64,000 nucleotides of DNA, from assembly GCA_030159075.1 (NCBI GenBank), contig BROG01000525.1:335001-399000 (forward strand). Reading direction: 5' to 3'. Position 1 is the stretch's first letter; each line of letters opens with the position of its first letter. This document shows positions 14,466 through 37,839 of the stretch, piece by piece. The DNA comes from Atrina japonica. Its lineage: Eukaryota; Mollusca; Bivalvia; Pterioida; Pinnidae. A model generated the notes under the pieces. That model ran no database searches, was not told where the DNA came from, and saw only the letters and a program-made list of their open reading frames with translations. Position numbers and translations under genes: made by a program.

Positions 14466-15279
14466 TCAAAAATGTTAATTATCCATTCATTCGAACTCAT
14501 TTTAGATTTTTAAAAAAACATATTTTCAAACCCATGCAAATTAAAAAAAAGTAACTAATAGTCGGACAGTATTCTATTTTACAGTGGTTACTCATTCCAA
14601 TTCTGTCTTGTAATCAGTAACTTGCATGTACAATTCACCACACTGGAATTTATAGTCTCCTAATTTGTCATTATACTTTTTGCCATCACAAAATTCCTCA
14701 TACTTCGTCCGCATGGCAAACATTTCATATATTATTCAAGGAATTCTGAACTATTCAACAATGTAGAATTATGTTATGCCAACATCTAGAAATGATAATA
14801 CACATCAGCAGTCCACACTTATGCTTTGTAACATAATTCAACATGATGTCAATATACCATTGCGATGCTGTTGTTTCATTACGAAATGAGTATCAAGCAA
14901 AGGTGTTGAATTAGTCATTACGATGACAAAAAGGATATCTACAATAACATTCCTGCAATATGTAAACCGAGTACAATATCTATGTAGACAATTATGTACT
15001 TCTGTTGACTTTGTATTACAGTTCTAATTATTAAAACAATGTATAACATGCAGTAGGTATATTTCAGTAATGAACACCGAAAATAATTATACAGTGGAAC
15101 CTCAAGACTAAAGACTACCTCACATTTTAGGCCATAAATTTCTCTCTTGATAATTATCAAATACAGAACATTGCTTCAAAGACCACCTCACACATCAAAC
15201 CACTTTGAGTTAGTCAAATAGATGATTATGTATCTACAGTGACAACAAATGAAATGGAATTAATAACTTAATGTTGGCT
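14466..15279. other. AT-rich intergenic DNA
   Basis: No gene recognised. A short ACAGTGGTTACTCATTCC piece at about 14580 recalls family A/B wording but is too short to assign. Confidence 0.4.
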
Positions 15280-15372
15280 GTGACCGGTCATCAGTGGATG
15301 CTTACTCCTCCATGACACCTGATCCAATCTCCGGATTTCCAGAGATCCGTATTTGTTTTAAGTCTCCTGGAC
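15280..15372 (+). repeat. Dispersed repeat family B, copy 2
   Basis: GTGGATGCTTACTCCTCCAT, GACACCTGATCC and ATTTCCAGAGATCCGTATTTG in order, the best-preserved copy in the window. Confidence 0.65.
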
Positions 15373-16053
<681 letters not shown>

Positions 16054-17080
16054 GTAATAATACTAATGATGATAATGATATATGCTTGTATACCACAAGT
16101 TGTAAGTATAAATACATAAACATATCTGTTTATTGGAACATGTAATTATTTATGAAAGAAAATTTAAGTTATGCACTGATGTTTTTCATTCTTTTTAATC
16201 ATTAAGTGATTACAGCCCCTTGGATTTTGGTAATTAAGCAATACATGACTAAATTAATCATTTGATTAAAGGCAGAAGTGGGTGCAGAAATTATTTTGAA
16301 GATTTTACAAAGGATGTCTTTTAACATTTGATGATAAAATTCAGGTAAAGACGATTGAAGCCTATTTTAGATGATATACATGTGCTCGGCCTTTGATATA
16401 TGTTTCATTCCGGTAGTTTTTAATTTACATACAAGTCTTTGATTGAAAAAATAACTTTACAAATACACAAACAAGTGCACCTGTGTTTTTGAAACTGCAA
16501 AAATATTATCGTTCATGGTTTGTAGCTTTCCATTCAGTGAGTATGTTCGTTCTCGATAGGTTTGATTTGATTATGTTTTACTTTAATGTTAAAAGCGATT
16601 TAAGATAAGCTTTATATCGTAGACAACCTTTTCTGCTATTTTCCCACGGTCAAACATAACAAGAAAGATAACTCTGATAAACAAACTGTACGTTACCGTT
16701 TAAAAGAGTACCATCCCCTTCAATTATCGTCAAGGAATTAGAATTACATTGTTGGCTATTTATTTCAACGGCAAAAGGTAAAATAACATTAAAAATAAAA
16801 TAACTTAAAAACGAGTTCCTTTGCAATGATGCATTTTGCATATTTTAATTCTTCTGCTAGTACATGACTAGTACTTTCAACAGATAAAATCAACGTTTTG
16901 ATAGTCATCTATTAACCAATTCATTTTAGGTCTACATAAGACTTCGAAGACAGCATTACTGAAACATTGAACTTCATTCTTCTCTTTGATAAAGGAAGAA
17001 AATATTATCGTGTATATTTGACTCAAATCTCCTAAACATTATTGTTATCATTTAAGGCTGTTCCTGAACTGATTCAAGTG
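16054..17080. other. AT-rich intergenic DNA
   Basis: Nothing recognised on either strand. Confidence 0.5.
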
Positions 17081-17515
17081 TTATTAAGTGGTAAGATCAA
17101 GTAGAAAGACCGAGTGGAAATATCAACTGGTAAGTTCAAGTGAAAAAACCAAGTGGAAAGCTCCAGTGGAAGAGTCAAGTGGAAAGATCAAGTGGTAAGG
17201 TCAAGTGGAAAGTCCAAGTGGTAAGATCAAACAGAAAGACCGAGTGGAAATATCATCTGGTAAGTTCAAGTGAAAAAACCAAGTGGAAAGCTCCAGTGGA
17301 AGAGTCAAGTGGAAAGATCAAGTAGTACGGTCAAGTGGAAAGGTCACGTGGTAAGGTCCAGCAGAAAGGCCAAGTGGAAAGATCAAGTGGGAAGGACAGG
17401 TGGAAAAGTCAAGTTGAAAGTCAAGTGCAAAGATCAAGTGGTAAAGTCAAATGGAATGACCGAGAAGAAATAGCAAGTGGTATGGTCAATTGGTAAGGTA
17501 AAATGGTATGGTCAA
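17081..17515. repeat. Minisatellite of AAGTGGAAAGNTC-type units with a 130-bp higher-order repeat
   Basis: Built from roughly 11-14 bp units such as GTCAAGTGGAAAG and ATCAAGTGGTAAG. A longer block containing GACCGAGTGGAAATATCA, then TTCAAGTGAAAAAACCAAG, recurs with a 130-bp shift (17111 and 17241). The Lys/Ser/Val-rich open frames across it come from the repeat. Confidence 0.9.
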
Positions 17516-21204
<3,689 letters not shown>

Positions 21205-21207
<3 letters not shown>

Positions 21208-22514
21208 TAGTGATAATTTACACTTCCAAATTGTTTCGAAAAGTTTGTATTTTATTAATTTATTTTAAGAATGAAACTAAATGACGATAATATTTAAATC
21301 CATCAAGTATAAGTATCCAATAAGCATGTAATGGGCGTAATTTGATGAACATATCTCATGCTGATTTTCTCTCAACGTCCTATAGTTCATTATGCGTTTA
21401 GGAATATAAAATTTATGATGTTTCTGACTTGTATGGTATAACTTTTTCATGTTTTTGTTTCCGAACTATACATCTATTCTAAATTCAATCTAAACCGATG
21501 AGGTTTATCTGACGATTTCTTTGGCTTCTACTTTTTAACAAAAATATAGCTTTGATATCATTTATATTTTATTATAAACCTCAAATAATTGAACCTCTGA
21601 TATAAAAATTATGAAGGGCAGATACGAAATTAACACATTATTAATTGTTTGATTTCTACAATTACACAATTAATGATACAGAATATTTATAGAAGTATAT
21701 TAAAAGGCTATTGGTTCAGTCACGGATTTTAAAGTATAAAATTATTTTGTTAACTGCAATGCAGCCCTCTAAACACAACTAAATATAATGCCTAAACTTC
21801 TGATAAAACGCGGCAGTTTTAGCACAGATATAGTAAAACAAATAATATATTTCATTTTCAGAATTATGATTTTTCAGTCTCAATTAATAAAACATTTTTG
21901 TTTGTTTGTTTAATCTGTTTGTTTGTTAGCATTTCTTTTTCTTTTTATTTTGCTGCTGTTGCTTTTATTTTGTTTGTTTGCTAATTTATTTATTTTGAAG
22001 ACAATTCGTTTTTGTATTTCTATCAATATAGAAAACAAATTTGAACACTTTCTATACCCAGGTATTTTATAATCACTGCGCATGTGGTGATTGCTCAAAT
22101 AAAGTGAAATAAACATAACTGGTTTTAAGACCGGTATCTCATTTCAAGCAACGTGAAATTTCCCGGCAAATGTCCAAGGCATATGTCAGGTTTTATGGCA
22201 CTTTATTTTAGGTTCTGACGTCATATAAAATAAAATACAGGTACGTATATATTATTCGGGGGTATTATATTACATATACTATCGTATATCGTAAAAGATA
22301 TCGGACGGGACTGCCACGTACAATTTAATTTAGTCCATCAATTTATGTTAACCTGTGGGAGTTGTCTGACGTGCGAAAGCTTTACCAGAATTCGTGATAC
22401 AATATAAATTGTACATTGCTTTCTTAGTTGAAACACAAACCGGGAATGCATCTACGGGGAAAGATATGATGTATGATTAAGAGGGTGGCAAAGACAAGAC
22501 AGTCATCACTTTAC
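21205..22514. other. AT-rich intergenic DNA
   Basis: Nothing recognised. Confidence 0.5.
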
Positions 22515-22588
<74 letters not shown>

Positions 22589-22601
22589 TAATAATAATAA
22601 T
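22515..22601. repeat. (AAT)n microsatellite
   Basis: About 29 units with one ATG variant near the end. Confidence 0.97.
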
Positions 22602-22744
22602 ACGTATAGAAACATCTTTGTGGTTTTTTATTTACTACATTTCCCTTTTTTTTTCAATTGTTTATACAAATTTAACATGCATTACTCTCTTTACATTCTA
22701 CCAAGAGGAAATATAAAGATTAACGAAATCATATGTAGTCTTAA

Positions 22745-23850
22745 CTAAATCAAAGGCATTTAAAGTAAATACCTTATTAACATATTAACACATTCATAAT
22801 TAATACATTTTTACACACGTTCTAGTTAAAAATCTTTAAAAAGATCCTAAACAATACTTAATTAAACGCATCTCTAGTCAATACATAAAAAACGGGACCA
22901 AAAGTGAATACTTTGTTGACACAATCCGATTCAATTCATTATTACACACACCCTAGTCTATACCCGATTAAAAGGATCCTAGACAATACATTAGTAAACG
23001 CATCGAATTTAATATTAATACTTAATTAAAGCATTCTAAGTCAATACTGAATTAAAAACATTTCATATCAATACTTAAGTATTAAACACTTCTTTGGTCA
23101 ATATTTTATTAAAAACATCCCAAGTTAATACTTTATCAAAACATCCAAAGTCAACACTTTATCAAAAATACCAAGTCAGTACTTGTATAAATACATCTCA
23201 AGTCAATACTTTATTTTAAAAATAACAAGTCAATACTTAATAGAAAACATTCCAAGTCAACACTTTATTAAAACATATCAAGTGAAGACTTTATTAAAAA
23301 TCCCACGACAGTACCTGTATGAATACATCTCAAGTCAATACTTTATTTAAAAAAAAACCAAGTCAATACGTAATAGAAAACATTCCAAGTCAACACTTTA
23401 TTAAAAATCCTAAGTCTGTACTTGTATAAATATATCTCAGGTCAACACTTTATTTAAAAAAACCAAGCCAATACTTAATAAAAAAACAACCAAAGTCAAA
23501 ATTTTATTAAAACATCTTAAGTCAATAATTTATTAAATACATCCCAAGTCAATATTTTCAATTATTAAACCATCCTCAGTCAATACTTTATTAAAAAAAA
23601 TCACAAGTCATATTTAAAAAAAAAACATCCAACATCAACACTTTATTTAAAACATCCAAATTCGGTACTTATATAAAAAAAAATCTCAATTCAATACTTT
23701 ATGAAAAATCCTCAGTCAATACTTAATCAAAAACATTCCAAAACAATATTTTATTAGAAACAGCCAAAGTCAATACTTTATCAAATACACCACAAGTCAA
23801 TACTTTATCAAATACTTATCTTATACATGTCCCTCGTGTATTGTTAAACA
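22745..23850. repeat. Degenerate minisatellite of about 26-32 bp, over 30 copies
   Basis: Loosely repeated CATCCCAAGTCAATACTTTATTAAAAA with many substitutions and small indels. It is least ordered at its left end and grades on the right into the 23-bp array, with intermediate wording (GCCGATACTT) at 23870-24050. Confidence 0.85.
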
Positions 23851-25660
23851 TTTTTACAGTCTATAATTGAACATAAGTTTAGCCGATATTTGAGCATATC
23901 TTCAGCCGATACCTGAACATATTTCAGCTGGGTCTTGAACATACCTTTACCCGATACTTAAATACTCATCCAGCCTATACTTACTTTCCTCGTTAATACG
24001 TACAAATGACAATCGCCCATACCTTAACGGTCTTCAGTCGATACTTACACATTTCCCTAGTTTCTACTCACACATTTCTCTAGTTTATACTTACATATTC
24101 CTCTATAAAATTTAATGTCCACCAAAGGGAAGTATCAGTATGCGAAAATACAGAAAAACACCCAAATTTATATTGATTTGCACTGGAGCTTTGTATTGTG
24201 CAGACTTAATACTATGTAACTGATATACATATTGTTGTCTTTCACTTGATAAAGGCCAAGTGGCCGAACATGTGTGATATTTGAGTGTTTTTCTGTTTTT
24301 TCGTATTCCTCTATAGTTTACATTCACACATCCCTCAGTTTATACTTACACATTTATCTAGTTTATACTTACACATTCCTCTAGTTTATGCTTACACATT
24401 TCTCTATAGTTTATACTTACACATGTCTCTAGTTTATATTCACACATTCCTGTAGTTTATACTTACACATTTATCTGGTTTATACTTATACGTGTCTTTA
24501 GTTTATACTTACACATTTCTATAGTTTATAATTACACATTTCTATAGTTTATACTTATATATATCTCTGGTTTATATTCACACATTCCTCTAGTTTATAC
24601 ATACACATGTCTATAGTTTATATTCAAACATTCCTCTAGTTTATACTTACACATATCTCTAGTTTATACTCACACCTATTTCTAGTTTATACTTACACAT
24701 ATCTCTAGTTTATACTTACACATATCTCTAGTTTATTCTTACACATATCTCTAGTTTATACTTACACATGTCTCCAGTTTATACTTACACATATCTCTAG
24801 TTTATTCTTACACATATCTCTAGTTTATACTTACACATATCTCTAGTTTATACTTACACATATCTCTAGTTTATACATACACATATCTCTAGTTTATACA
24901 TACACATATCTCTAGTTTATACTTACACATATCTCTAGTTTATACTTACACATATCTGTAGTTTATACTTACACATATCTGTAGTTTATACTTACACATA
25001 TCTATAGTTTATACATACACATATCTCTAGTTTATACTTACACATATCTCTAGTTTATACATACACATATCTCTAGTTTATACATACACATATCTCCAGT
25101 TTATACTTACACATATCTCTAGTTTATACGTACACATATATATAGTTTATACTTACACATATCTCTAGTTTATATGTACACATATCTCCAGTTTATACTT
25201 ACACATATCTCTAGTTTATACGTACACATATCTCTAGTTTATACTTACACATATCTCTAGTTTATACGTACACATATCTCTAGTTTATACTTACACATAT
25301 ATCTAGTTTGTATTCACAAATTTCACTAGTTTATACTTACACATGTATCTTGTTTATACTTACACAGTCCTCTAGTTTATACTTACATATTTACTAGTTT
25401 ATACTTACACATTTCTTTAGTTTATACTTACACATGTCTCTAGTTTATATCTACACATGTCTCTAGTTTATATTCACACATTCCTCAGTTTATACTTACA
25501 CATTTCTCTAGTTTATACATATACATTTCTCTAGTTTATACCTACACATTCCTTTATTTTATACTTACACATTTCCTAGTCTATATCAATGCATACCTAC
25601 AACTGTACTTACGAATTTAGTCAGTCGATACTTATAAGTTTCTCCATACTTGAACATACC
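23851..25660. repeat. 23-bp minisatellite, about 65 copies
   Basis: The unit is CACATATCTCTAGTTTATAC plus TTA. The core (24640-25300) is highly uniform with point variants CTCC, CTGT and GTACACA; the edges are degraded. Interrupted by a separate insertion at 24108-24303. Confidence 0.96.
24108..24303. mobile_element. Insertion inside the 23-bp array, with inverted ends
   Basis: CGAAAATACAGAAAAACACC (from 24139) has its inverse at 24279-24303, with 23 of 25 bases matching. The 12-mer TATTCCTCTATA stands at 24096-24107 and again at 24304-24315. That is either a target-site duplication or simply two copies of the host unit. Inside, ACTTGATAAAGGCC...GGCCGAAC (24245-24270) resembles a decayed hammerhead-type motif seen in Penelope-like retroelements. 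Confidence 0.65.
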
Positions 25661-25670
25661 TCTAGTTAAT

Positions 25671-30649
<4,979 letters not shown>

Positions 30650-31620
30650 TTTTTCGTATCATTAACATTGCTTATAAATACATAACTTCTGTTTATGCGG
30701 AAACACAGAAATACAATGCTACTGTTTCTACGGAACCTAGAAATAAATTGCTCCCGCTTATCTACCGAACATACAAAATCTTGAAAATACGATGTCTCTG
30801 TTAATTCGGAACTAAGCAATACAATATTTGCGTTTATATACTGAATATACAAGAATACAATGCAACTGTGTCAACTAAAACCCACGAAAACAATGGAACC
30901 CAGAAATATATATTACTCCGTTTATCTACAGAAACAGAAAAATATAATGCGACTGTTGCTTTGGAACAAAAAAATATATTACTCCGTTTATCTACCGAAA
31001 TACAAAAATACAATGCTACTTTTCTAATGTATCTGGAAATTTAGTATTTTGTTCACCTACTTCAAACATAATGAAGAAGTATCAAAGGATATTTGAATTC
31101 CAAGTCCATTAGAATACGACAAATTAGAAATAAGAACGGTCTTAACACGAAGAGCAATTGCAAATACCAAACGGGAAGGGACGAGGTGTCCGAAAGTAGT
31201 AACCGTCCCCTGTTTACATGCCACATCCCTCTCAAATGTCTCATGGAAACCTCTAGAGTTCGATCAGAGGTCGTCAGTCAGCTCCAGATCTAATTGGCGA
31301 AGAGGGGGCACTTTATATAGTCGTGCTCTAAAGTACTCTCCAACATTCTTGAGATGGGGATTTCATATTGTGTAACATACGAGAACACAATGCTACTGTT
31401 TCTATGGAACCTAAAAATAGATTGCTTCTCTTAGTATTCTGAACACACAAAATACACTGCGTCTGTTTATGAACTCATCAGAAATTCCTACCAGCTTCCG
31501 ATCTAATACACACATCTAACGACCTGTGTCTGTAGTAAAAACCCCGAAATGCCCCGATTGTGCTTCACTACTGAGTATACCGCAATACGATGTTCTATTT
31601 ATTTGCCGGACGCATTTAAA
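30650..31620. repeat. Degenerate 33-40 bp minisatellite, split by a family C insertion
   Basis: Units such as AATACAATGCTACTGTTTCT, then CGGAACCTAGAAATA and CTCCGTTTATCTACCGAA, run over 30650-31035. They resume at 31370-31470, with traces to 31590. The interval 31085-31300 carries a family C copy. Confidence 0.7.
31085..31245 (+). repeat. Dispersed repeat family C, copy 1
   Basis: Shares TCCATTAGAATACGACAAATTAG, then AGCAATTGC, then GACGAGGTGTCCGAAAG and CCCCTGTTTACATGCCA with 37840-37975 and 44395-44512. Confidence 0.65.
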
Positions 31621-31769
31621 TAACCTATTTATTTTAACCTCCTTACATACTAAATATACTTTATATCCAGAGTCTGTTTACAACATATAATTTATCGAGT
31701 CACTCTGTATTGATTTATGAGGCCAAATTATATGTACATTTTACATCTTTTTTTGATAATCCTGTCACA

Positions 31770-31850
31770 AACGCTCAGTTGGTTGAGGTGTCCAACTTTC
31801 AACAGAGATAATCTGAGTCCAATTGTCGGCCCGTGTTATTCGTGTGCCTT
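31770..31850 (+). repeat. Degenerate tRNA-like fragment
   Basis: CGCTCAGTTGGTTGAGG resembles an A box and CTGAGTCCAATTG a decayed B box about 35 bases on. Likely a SINE head remnant; no tRNA fold is claimed. Confidence 0.3.
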
Positions 31851-31884
31851 CCTTTTAACAGTCAATTATTGTTAATTGTATCAT

Positions 31885-32168
31885 GAATCATTGTGAATAC
31901 GCATACCAAAATCATCTCAATGAATCATTGTAAATACACACACCACATTCTACCAAAGAATCATTGTGAATACACACACCACATTCTACCAAAGAATCAT
32001 TGTGAATACACACACCACATTCTACCAAAGAATCATTGTGAATATACACACCACATTCTACCAAAGAATCATTGTGAATACACACACCACATTCTACCAA
32101 AGAATCATTGTGAATACACACACCACATTCTACCAAAGAATCATTGTGAATATACACATCACATTCAA
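31885..32168. repeat. 36-bp minisatellite, about 7 copies
   Basis: The unit is CATTGTGAATACACACACCA plus CATTCTACCAAAGAAT. As 36 is a multiple of three and the unit lacks stops in some frames, it yields 12-residue repeat open frames on both strands (NHCEYTHHILPK and its antisense); these are not genes. Confidence 0.95.
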
Positions 32169-33508
32169 TTAATAAGTATATCATACTGATAAATATTTTG
32201 TGTCATGAAAATGTCACTCGTGGTTCAATATCAGAACATGGACAACTGGTCTAAATTCATATTCATTGTGGCATTTCAAAATTTGAATCCTCAGTTAGCG
32301 TCTACAAATGGACGTTTAACAAAGCCCGCACCGAAACATTGGACAAAGTGATAAATCACGTGACGTTCATTTAGCTACTTGTAGTTAGGCGAGTCAAAGT
32401 TCACAAAAACAATAAAAGAAACGATATTGAAATAAATCATATTGATGAAAGTAACATTCATACATGCATACAGTACGAAATTATTTTGATAAAATCAATG
32501 AAGATGGTGAATTTCAACATTTTATCCGTCCATTTTCTTGGCCCATTTTCATAAACCCAATTCTTATCACTTTTCCATTCATTGATACTTCTCTGGTTTG
32601 CTTCTTGCATTTGAAATAAGATATTTTAATGCAGTGCATTGCGCTAAAAATTACAAGCAATGTACAATTCCCAGCTAAGATGATAATTTATCTCCTTACT
32701 TTCGTAATTCTAATGTGTATGCAACAGGTATGCCGATTCTTAATGTTTTGAAAGAGGTAAATGTATATGAATGATAACAAAGATATCAGTCTATATGCAT
32801 GGCGCTAATAAATGATTTGCCTCGTAAAATTAATATCAGATGAAGACGTTCAAGTGCTTCCTACAGGATAATACCATCGAGCCTAAACCTTTCACACGAC
32901 AGAGTGGTTTCTTTACTCGCGAGAATAAAAAGAAATTACGATTTAGATGTCTCCGAAAAGATAATATCTGTTTTGAGTACAAGGAATTTGTTTGTATTCT
33001 ATCATTTGCATTTCTATACCTGCTTAAACTTAAACATATTTCTATTCACTGTTAAACACATTAACTTCTAATTTTCACCCACAGGTTTGTCATGGTTCCC
33101 GATTTCATGTGCTGTCTTTCACCCGTGTCCGGCTCATTGGTTTATCATTTACGCTGATGGCTGTTTTTCATACAAAATGTTTAATGTATTACAACATTTG
33201 GCAAGGGTGTCTTTTCTGATGCTCAGTCTGGTAAAATGTCTGTTATGACATCATTATTAATATATTAGTATCGTTATGCAAAGCTGACGTATATAATAAT
33301 TGCAATTCTAAAGGGGATGTGTGGACGTATTTGAGTGTACTTCCTTCCAAACAATCCCGGAATTCCTGGCTCTTCAATAATATATATAGTGTTTCTTAAC
33401 ATGCATATCCATTGCTTTTGTCCATAGGACAATGCATAATTTAATTGCTGAAAATATATCAGTCATACCAATTTAGGCCATATACATACACGAATCAATT
33501 GCATACGC

Positions 33509-33509
<1 letters not shown>
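32169..33509. other. AT-rich intergenic DNA
   Basis: Nothing recognised on either strand. Confidence 0.5.

Positions 33510-33575
<66 letters not shown>
33510..33575. repeat. (CT)n microsatellite
   Basis: About 33 CT units. Confidence 0.97.
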
Positions 33576-33578
<3 letters not shown>

Positions 33579-36500
33579 CGAGAACAACCCATTGCTATAA
33601 ATAAATATATCGCTATGTACGGTATGGAATGTACAGTGTATTTGTCACATTAATTATGAATATACAAAATTACTATACCAAAACGGTGCACAGCGATTTG
33701 TTTACATGACGTCATAGAGTGAGCGTCTGAGCTGTCTCCAAAAAAGTAAAAATGCGACAGCTCAATGTGTGAGGAGATAATAGAACATTAAATAATAACC
33801 TCACTGCTTTCGTTTCGCAAATTCACATGTTCTTGGTTCGGAGTCAAAAACACGATAGACCCCACTCTAAACTGATAAAAGTAATGCATATTTCATTTGC
33901 CAAGAACATGTAACTGGCATTAGATAATTAAAGTCAAGAGTACTTTAAATATATTTACATCAAATGTTTGATCGTATTTTTATTAAAAGTAGATATATAC
34001 ATTTTACATCAAAATAATTTACAGTGACCGTTTATAAACTTTTTACGTTTGGCCAGGATTGGTTTTCGAATTCGGGACATTCCGTTTACAAGAAGGAAAA
34101 TTCAAATGATAAATGCACATAAAATGGTTCTTATAGAAATTTCAATTGAGTATTGTATTATGCCACACTCAACAATATTTCATGTATATGTAGGAGGCCA
34201 ATACCTATTGGTGATGGGGAGAGCCCGGACTTCTGTCAACTGGCAAACTTTCTCAAAAAAACCAGTTTAGGTTCCAGAGGGGAGAAAGACTTCAATGTTT
34301 AAAGCGCGATGCTCTTACAAAAACAACTGTGAATAAAGTAGAATAGATACAATAGGAAATAAAAAAAACTTCCATTGATATATCAAAAATGAATTAATAA
34401 AACTGAAAGAATTTGTATATCGAAGAGAATAAATAACTTGTAGTCGACATCTTCAAGTCTTTATTACGTGGTTTTAGATTATTACAAGAGTTCGAATCCT
34501 CCACGTTTTGAAAGCATAGAAGTAGAATGCTTCTTATAAATATTTACAAATATAAGAAATATTAAATGAATTTGCATATTTAGTGACTTACATTAGATCA
34601 ATTAGCTTAGTTTTTATATATGAGGTTAATTATGAGCATGCGTCGCAAAATCGGCGCAAAAGGTTCCCATGTACCACTTATTAATATAAAAACACCTTTT
34701 TTCTGACAAATTACAATTTTATTTGGAACAACAGACGCCATTATTGTGTCATTTTTGTTCTGTTTGATATTTGTTTTCGGATGACTCAATCTATACAATA
34801 CATCAATGTTCTTTTATAGTACAAAGATCAGTAGCCGTATATTGCGTTTGGGGGTTTTGCCTTTTATGGTTTCAAACGAACTCGATAGAGTACTGCTTTG
34901 AAATTCAGGGAATGCTCAATTTAATACAATTTGCAATAATTTTACAATAAATTAGTGGTAGATATTCCCAAGAGAGAACAAAAGGAAGCCATATCTATCA
35001 ATTTGCAAAACGGTTTGCGCTCCAGAAATCTATTGTGCAAGACTTTGCAATAGTGATTATTTACAAATTATTTACAAACTTTGTCTGACAAACATTTCTT
35101 AGGAGTAATATTATAAAAGATATATAATACTTTTGGAATTAATTTTATAAACACCAGGTTGTTTGAAGGTCTATTTTAATGCTCTTTCAAAGCTATCAAT
35201 AACATTTTATTTATCGATTTTATAAGCAATACATTCATATCATTTCTTTTCACATATGCATTTTAAGGTATAGCTTTTATGACTCTTTAATCATGCATTT
35301 CATCTAATACAATATATAAAAGTAATTATATTGTTAAAAGTTAGTCAAATATTAATTTACTTTGATAAAAATAATTCATTAAATGTAAGAACAAATTCGT
35401 TTTACATGGAAAAAACAACAAAAAATAAAACCCACGAAACTAAATCCCACAGTACGTTTGACACGTAAATCTCCCCTCGTTGTATTGACAAATCCATAGT
35501 ACAGGTCAACTAAATCTAAAATATCTTACGAGATATTTACCAACAATATAAAACAATAAATACCCAATTGTATACTTCTTGGTTACTTTCATTGTAGATA
35601 TGTCGATACTAGATACCTTTTGAACGAGATTGACATTTTCTTCGAAGTAGATAAGTTTCCATGGAACATTTGCGACGAATGTAGCATACTAACAGGTGAC
35701 ACTGATTCTTCCGGACCCCTGATTCCCATCCCGTTTAGGATTCGCAATTGTTATATATGTTGATACTATTGTCATAATTGTCGCATTCGATTTGACTTTT
35801 AGTTTCGAATATCCATGGATACTCCTGCAGCTTACTTAGTGATTGTATTTTATTTCAAGGAACTTAAATATAGACTCGTTATTTTATATTGAATTCAGCA
35901 TCAGTACCTTGCCGGAACTAGACTCAAAGTTACTGTCATTGAATAAGGTATTCGAATACAAACATGGCAACGTGTAGTATTAGAATACAGTAACAATAAA
36001 ATGGATATAATTAATCAAAGACATCATGAAATAAGGGAAGAAGAAGATTTTTAAATTTGAAAATACCTTCCTATGCTTCAACTTGATAAATCGCTGATTG
36101 GTATAGCACAACAATGGCAATGTGTTTTTGGTGTTTATATAAATTTTTGCTACTTTGGTATTATGTTTATAATATTTTTTACTCTGTACTCTGCTTGTGA
36201 CTATTTGTTTAATATTGACATACAGACTGTTATTTCCTTCATTGCAACTATACAGACCGGCTGCATTTATATTCAATGATACACAGCTTCACGGCTGTTA
36301 CGTCATATGAATACCCACCCAAAAAAGTCAAATGTATAGACTGAATTCCGTATCTAAAATGGTAATATATATTAATATAAGGATTGTGTTTCAATTAAAA
36401 AAAAAACATGGAATATACATGCAATGGCTCATGGAAATCCTTAGTTGTATTTACGTCAGATGTAAGATGGCTGTCAGTCATTGACAGCAATGAAGAAAGA

Positions 36501-36630
36501 CAGGGGATAATACACCCGAAAAAGAAAGCCTGCCTTCTGCAGGTAACTGGTAACTGTCCTCATGTTATTTGCTTAGACTCCAATGGGAATCGAGCCCTCG
36601 CTAAGTAGAAGCTAGGAACGTAAAGTTTTT
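33576..36630. other. AT-rich intergenic DNA
   Basis: No gene recognised. ACATGTTCTTGG at about 33827 has its inverse CCAAGAACATGT at about 33900, a 12-bp inverted pair that may mark a decayed element. Confidence 0.45.
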
Positions 36631-36978
36631 TAGGGGCATTAACTGTGTTTACAGAAGTATGATTTCGATTTTTATTACTTTTATTACTTATACCTGATGT
36701 ACAATAACAAATTTGAGCTATTAACTGGCATAAAAGCTCTTATATCTCTATTGTTTGTGACCATAGGGTCGGGGCAAGTGTGGTATCCATATATAAATTA
36801 TTAGGTTGAGTTAATCAATTGCCATTGAAAAAGTGTCATACCTGGGTTTCACAAGCAATTTTCACAAAATACATTTACATAGGAATTTTTATGCCTGTCT
36901 ACTTTTTGCTTAGTATATCAATCTAAGGGGTAAACAATTGGGAAATTGAAAAAATAAACACAACTAATGCCCCTTTAA
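36631..36978. mobile_element. Foldback MITE with GGGGCATTA termini, copy 1
   Basis: The left end TTTTTTAGGGGCATTAACTGTGTTTA matches the reverse complement of the right end, TTTAAAGGGGCATTAGTTGTGTTTA. Inner arms also pair: TATACCTG.TGTACAATAACA with the complement of GTATATCAATCTAAGGGGTAA, and GGCATAAAAGC with TTTTTATGCC. About 348 bp, no coding capacity. TTAA stands just outside the right terminus. Confidence 0.8.
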
Positions 36979-37839
36979 AGTGTGTCACTTCATCCACTTG
37001 GCCACGGAAACGGCTAAATTATGTATGTTATCAATATCGAGTAACAAGAAAAAAACTGTATTAAAACATGTAAATAAATTAAACGTATATAAATCTCAAC
37101 AAGTTGTAAATAATTGATTGATTAATTTGATGTAAGGGATATGTAAATAAACTGTAAATGCTTTAAAGCATTCTAAAAACAAGCTTGCCACACAGTATGC
37201 ATTCTTATTATCTCTGTTGGAAGGATAAATCTTACGTTTTATATATATGTTAAATTTCACCGGGTCAGTGATCCACTCTGGGATTCTCATTCAACCCAAA
37301 TAGTGTGTTGAAAATGATTTTTGTGACAGTAAATATAAAAGGCTGTACACGTTCCATGACAGTGCGAGATGTCTCATTACAATGAGTTCATATTGAAATG
37401 ATACAAATATACAAAATAAATTGTTGTACACCATGAACCATTTCCAATAGAATTAAATTATTTGCATGAGGCTGGTTTTAATTTTATGGTCTGACAGGTA
37501 TTTCATTCATAAATATGTTCATTGCAAATGAAATTTGACAAACTATGTTTGAGTTTTAACAAAAGTATCTTACATTTAACGTGCAGTTAATATTGAACTT
37601 TGTACACCAGATTTTCTCTGAGCAGACGAATTACTATGTAAGTTGTTAAATGTATTGATATCATTTTGTAATTCTCTGTAAAAGAAAATATTCATTTTCT
37701 CCGGTATTTCTTATTTTCTTTTTTTTTCTTCTCTCCATCGTTCTTTTCTCATTCGCGTACAAATACAACGGATGCATTAATTATTATGAGTCGATTGTGA
37801 CTTAGTATCAAGTAATATGAAAAAGTATCAATTAATAAT

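Noticed and set aside
31893..32189. 12-residue-repeat protein on both strands
   Set aside because: By-product of a 36-bp minisatellite.
34440..34515. tRNA-like B box GAGTTCGAATCCTCC
   Set aside because: No matching A box at the right distance; too little to call a SINE.
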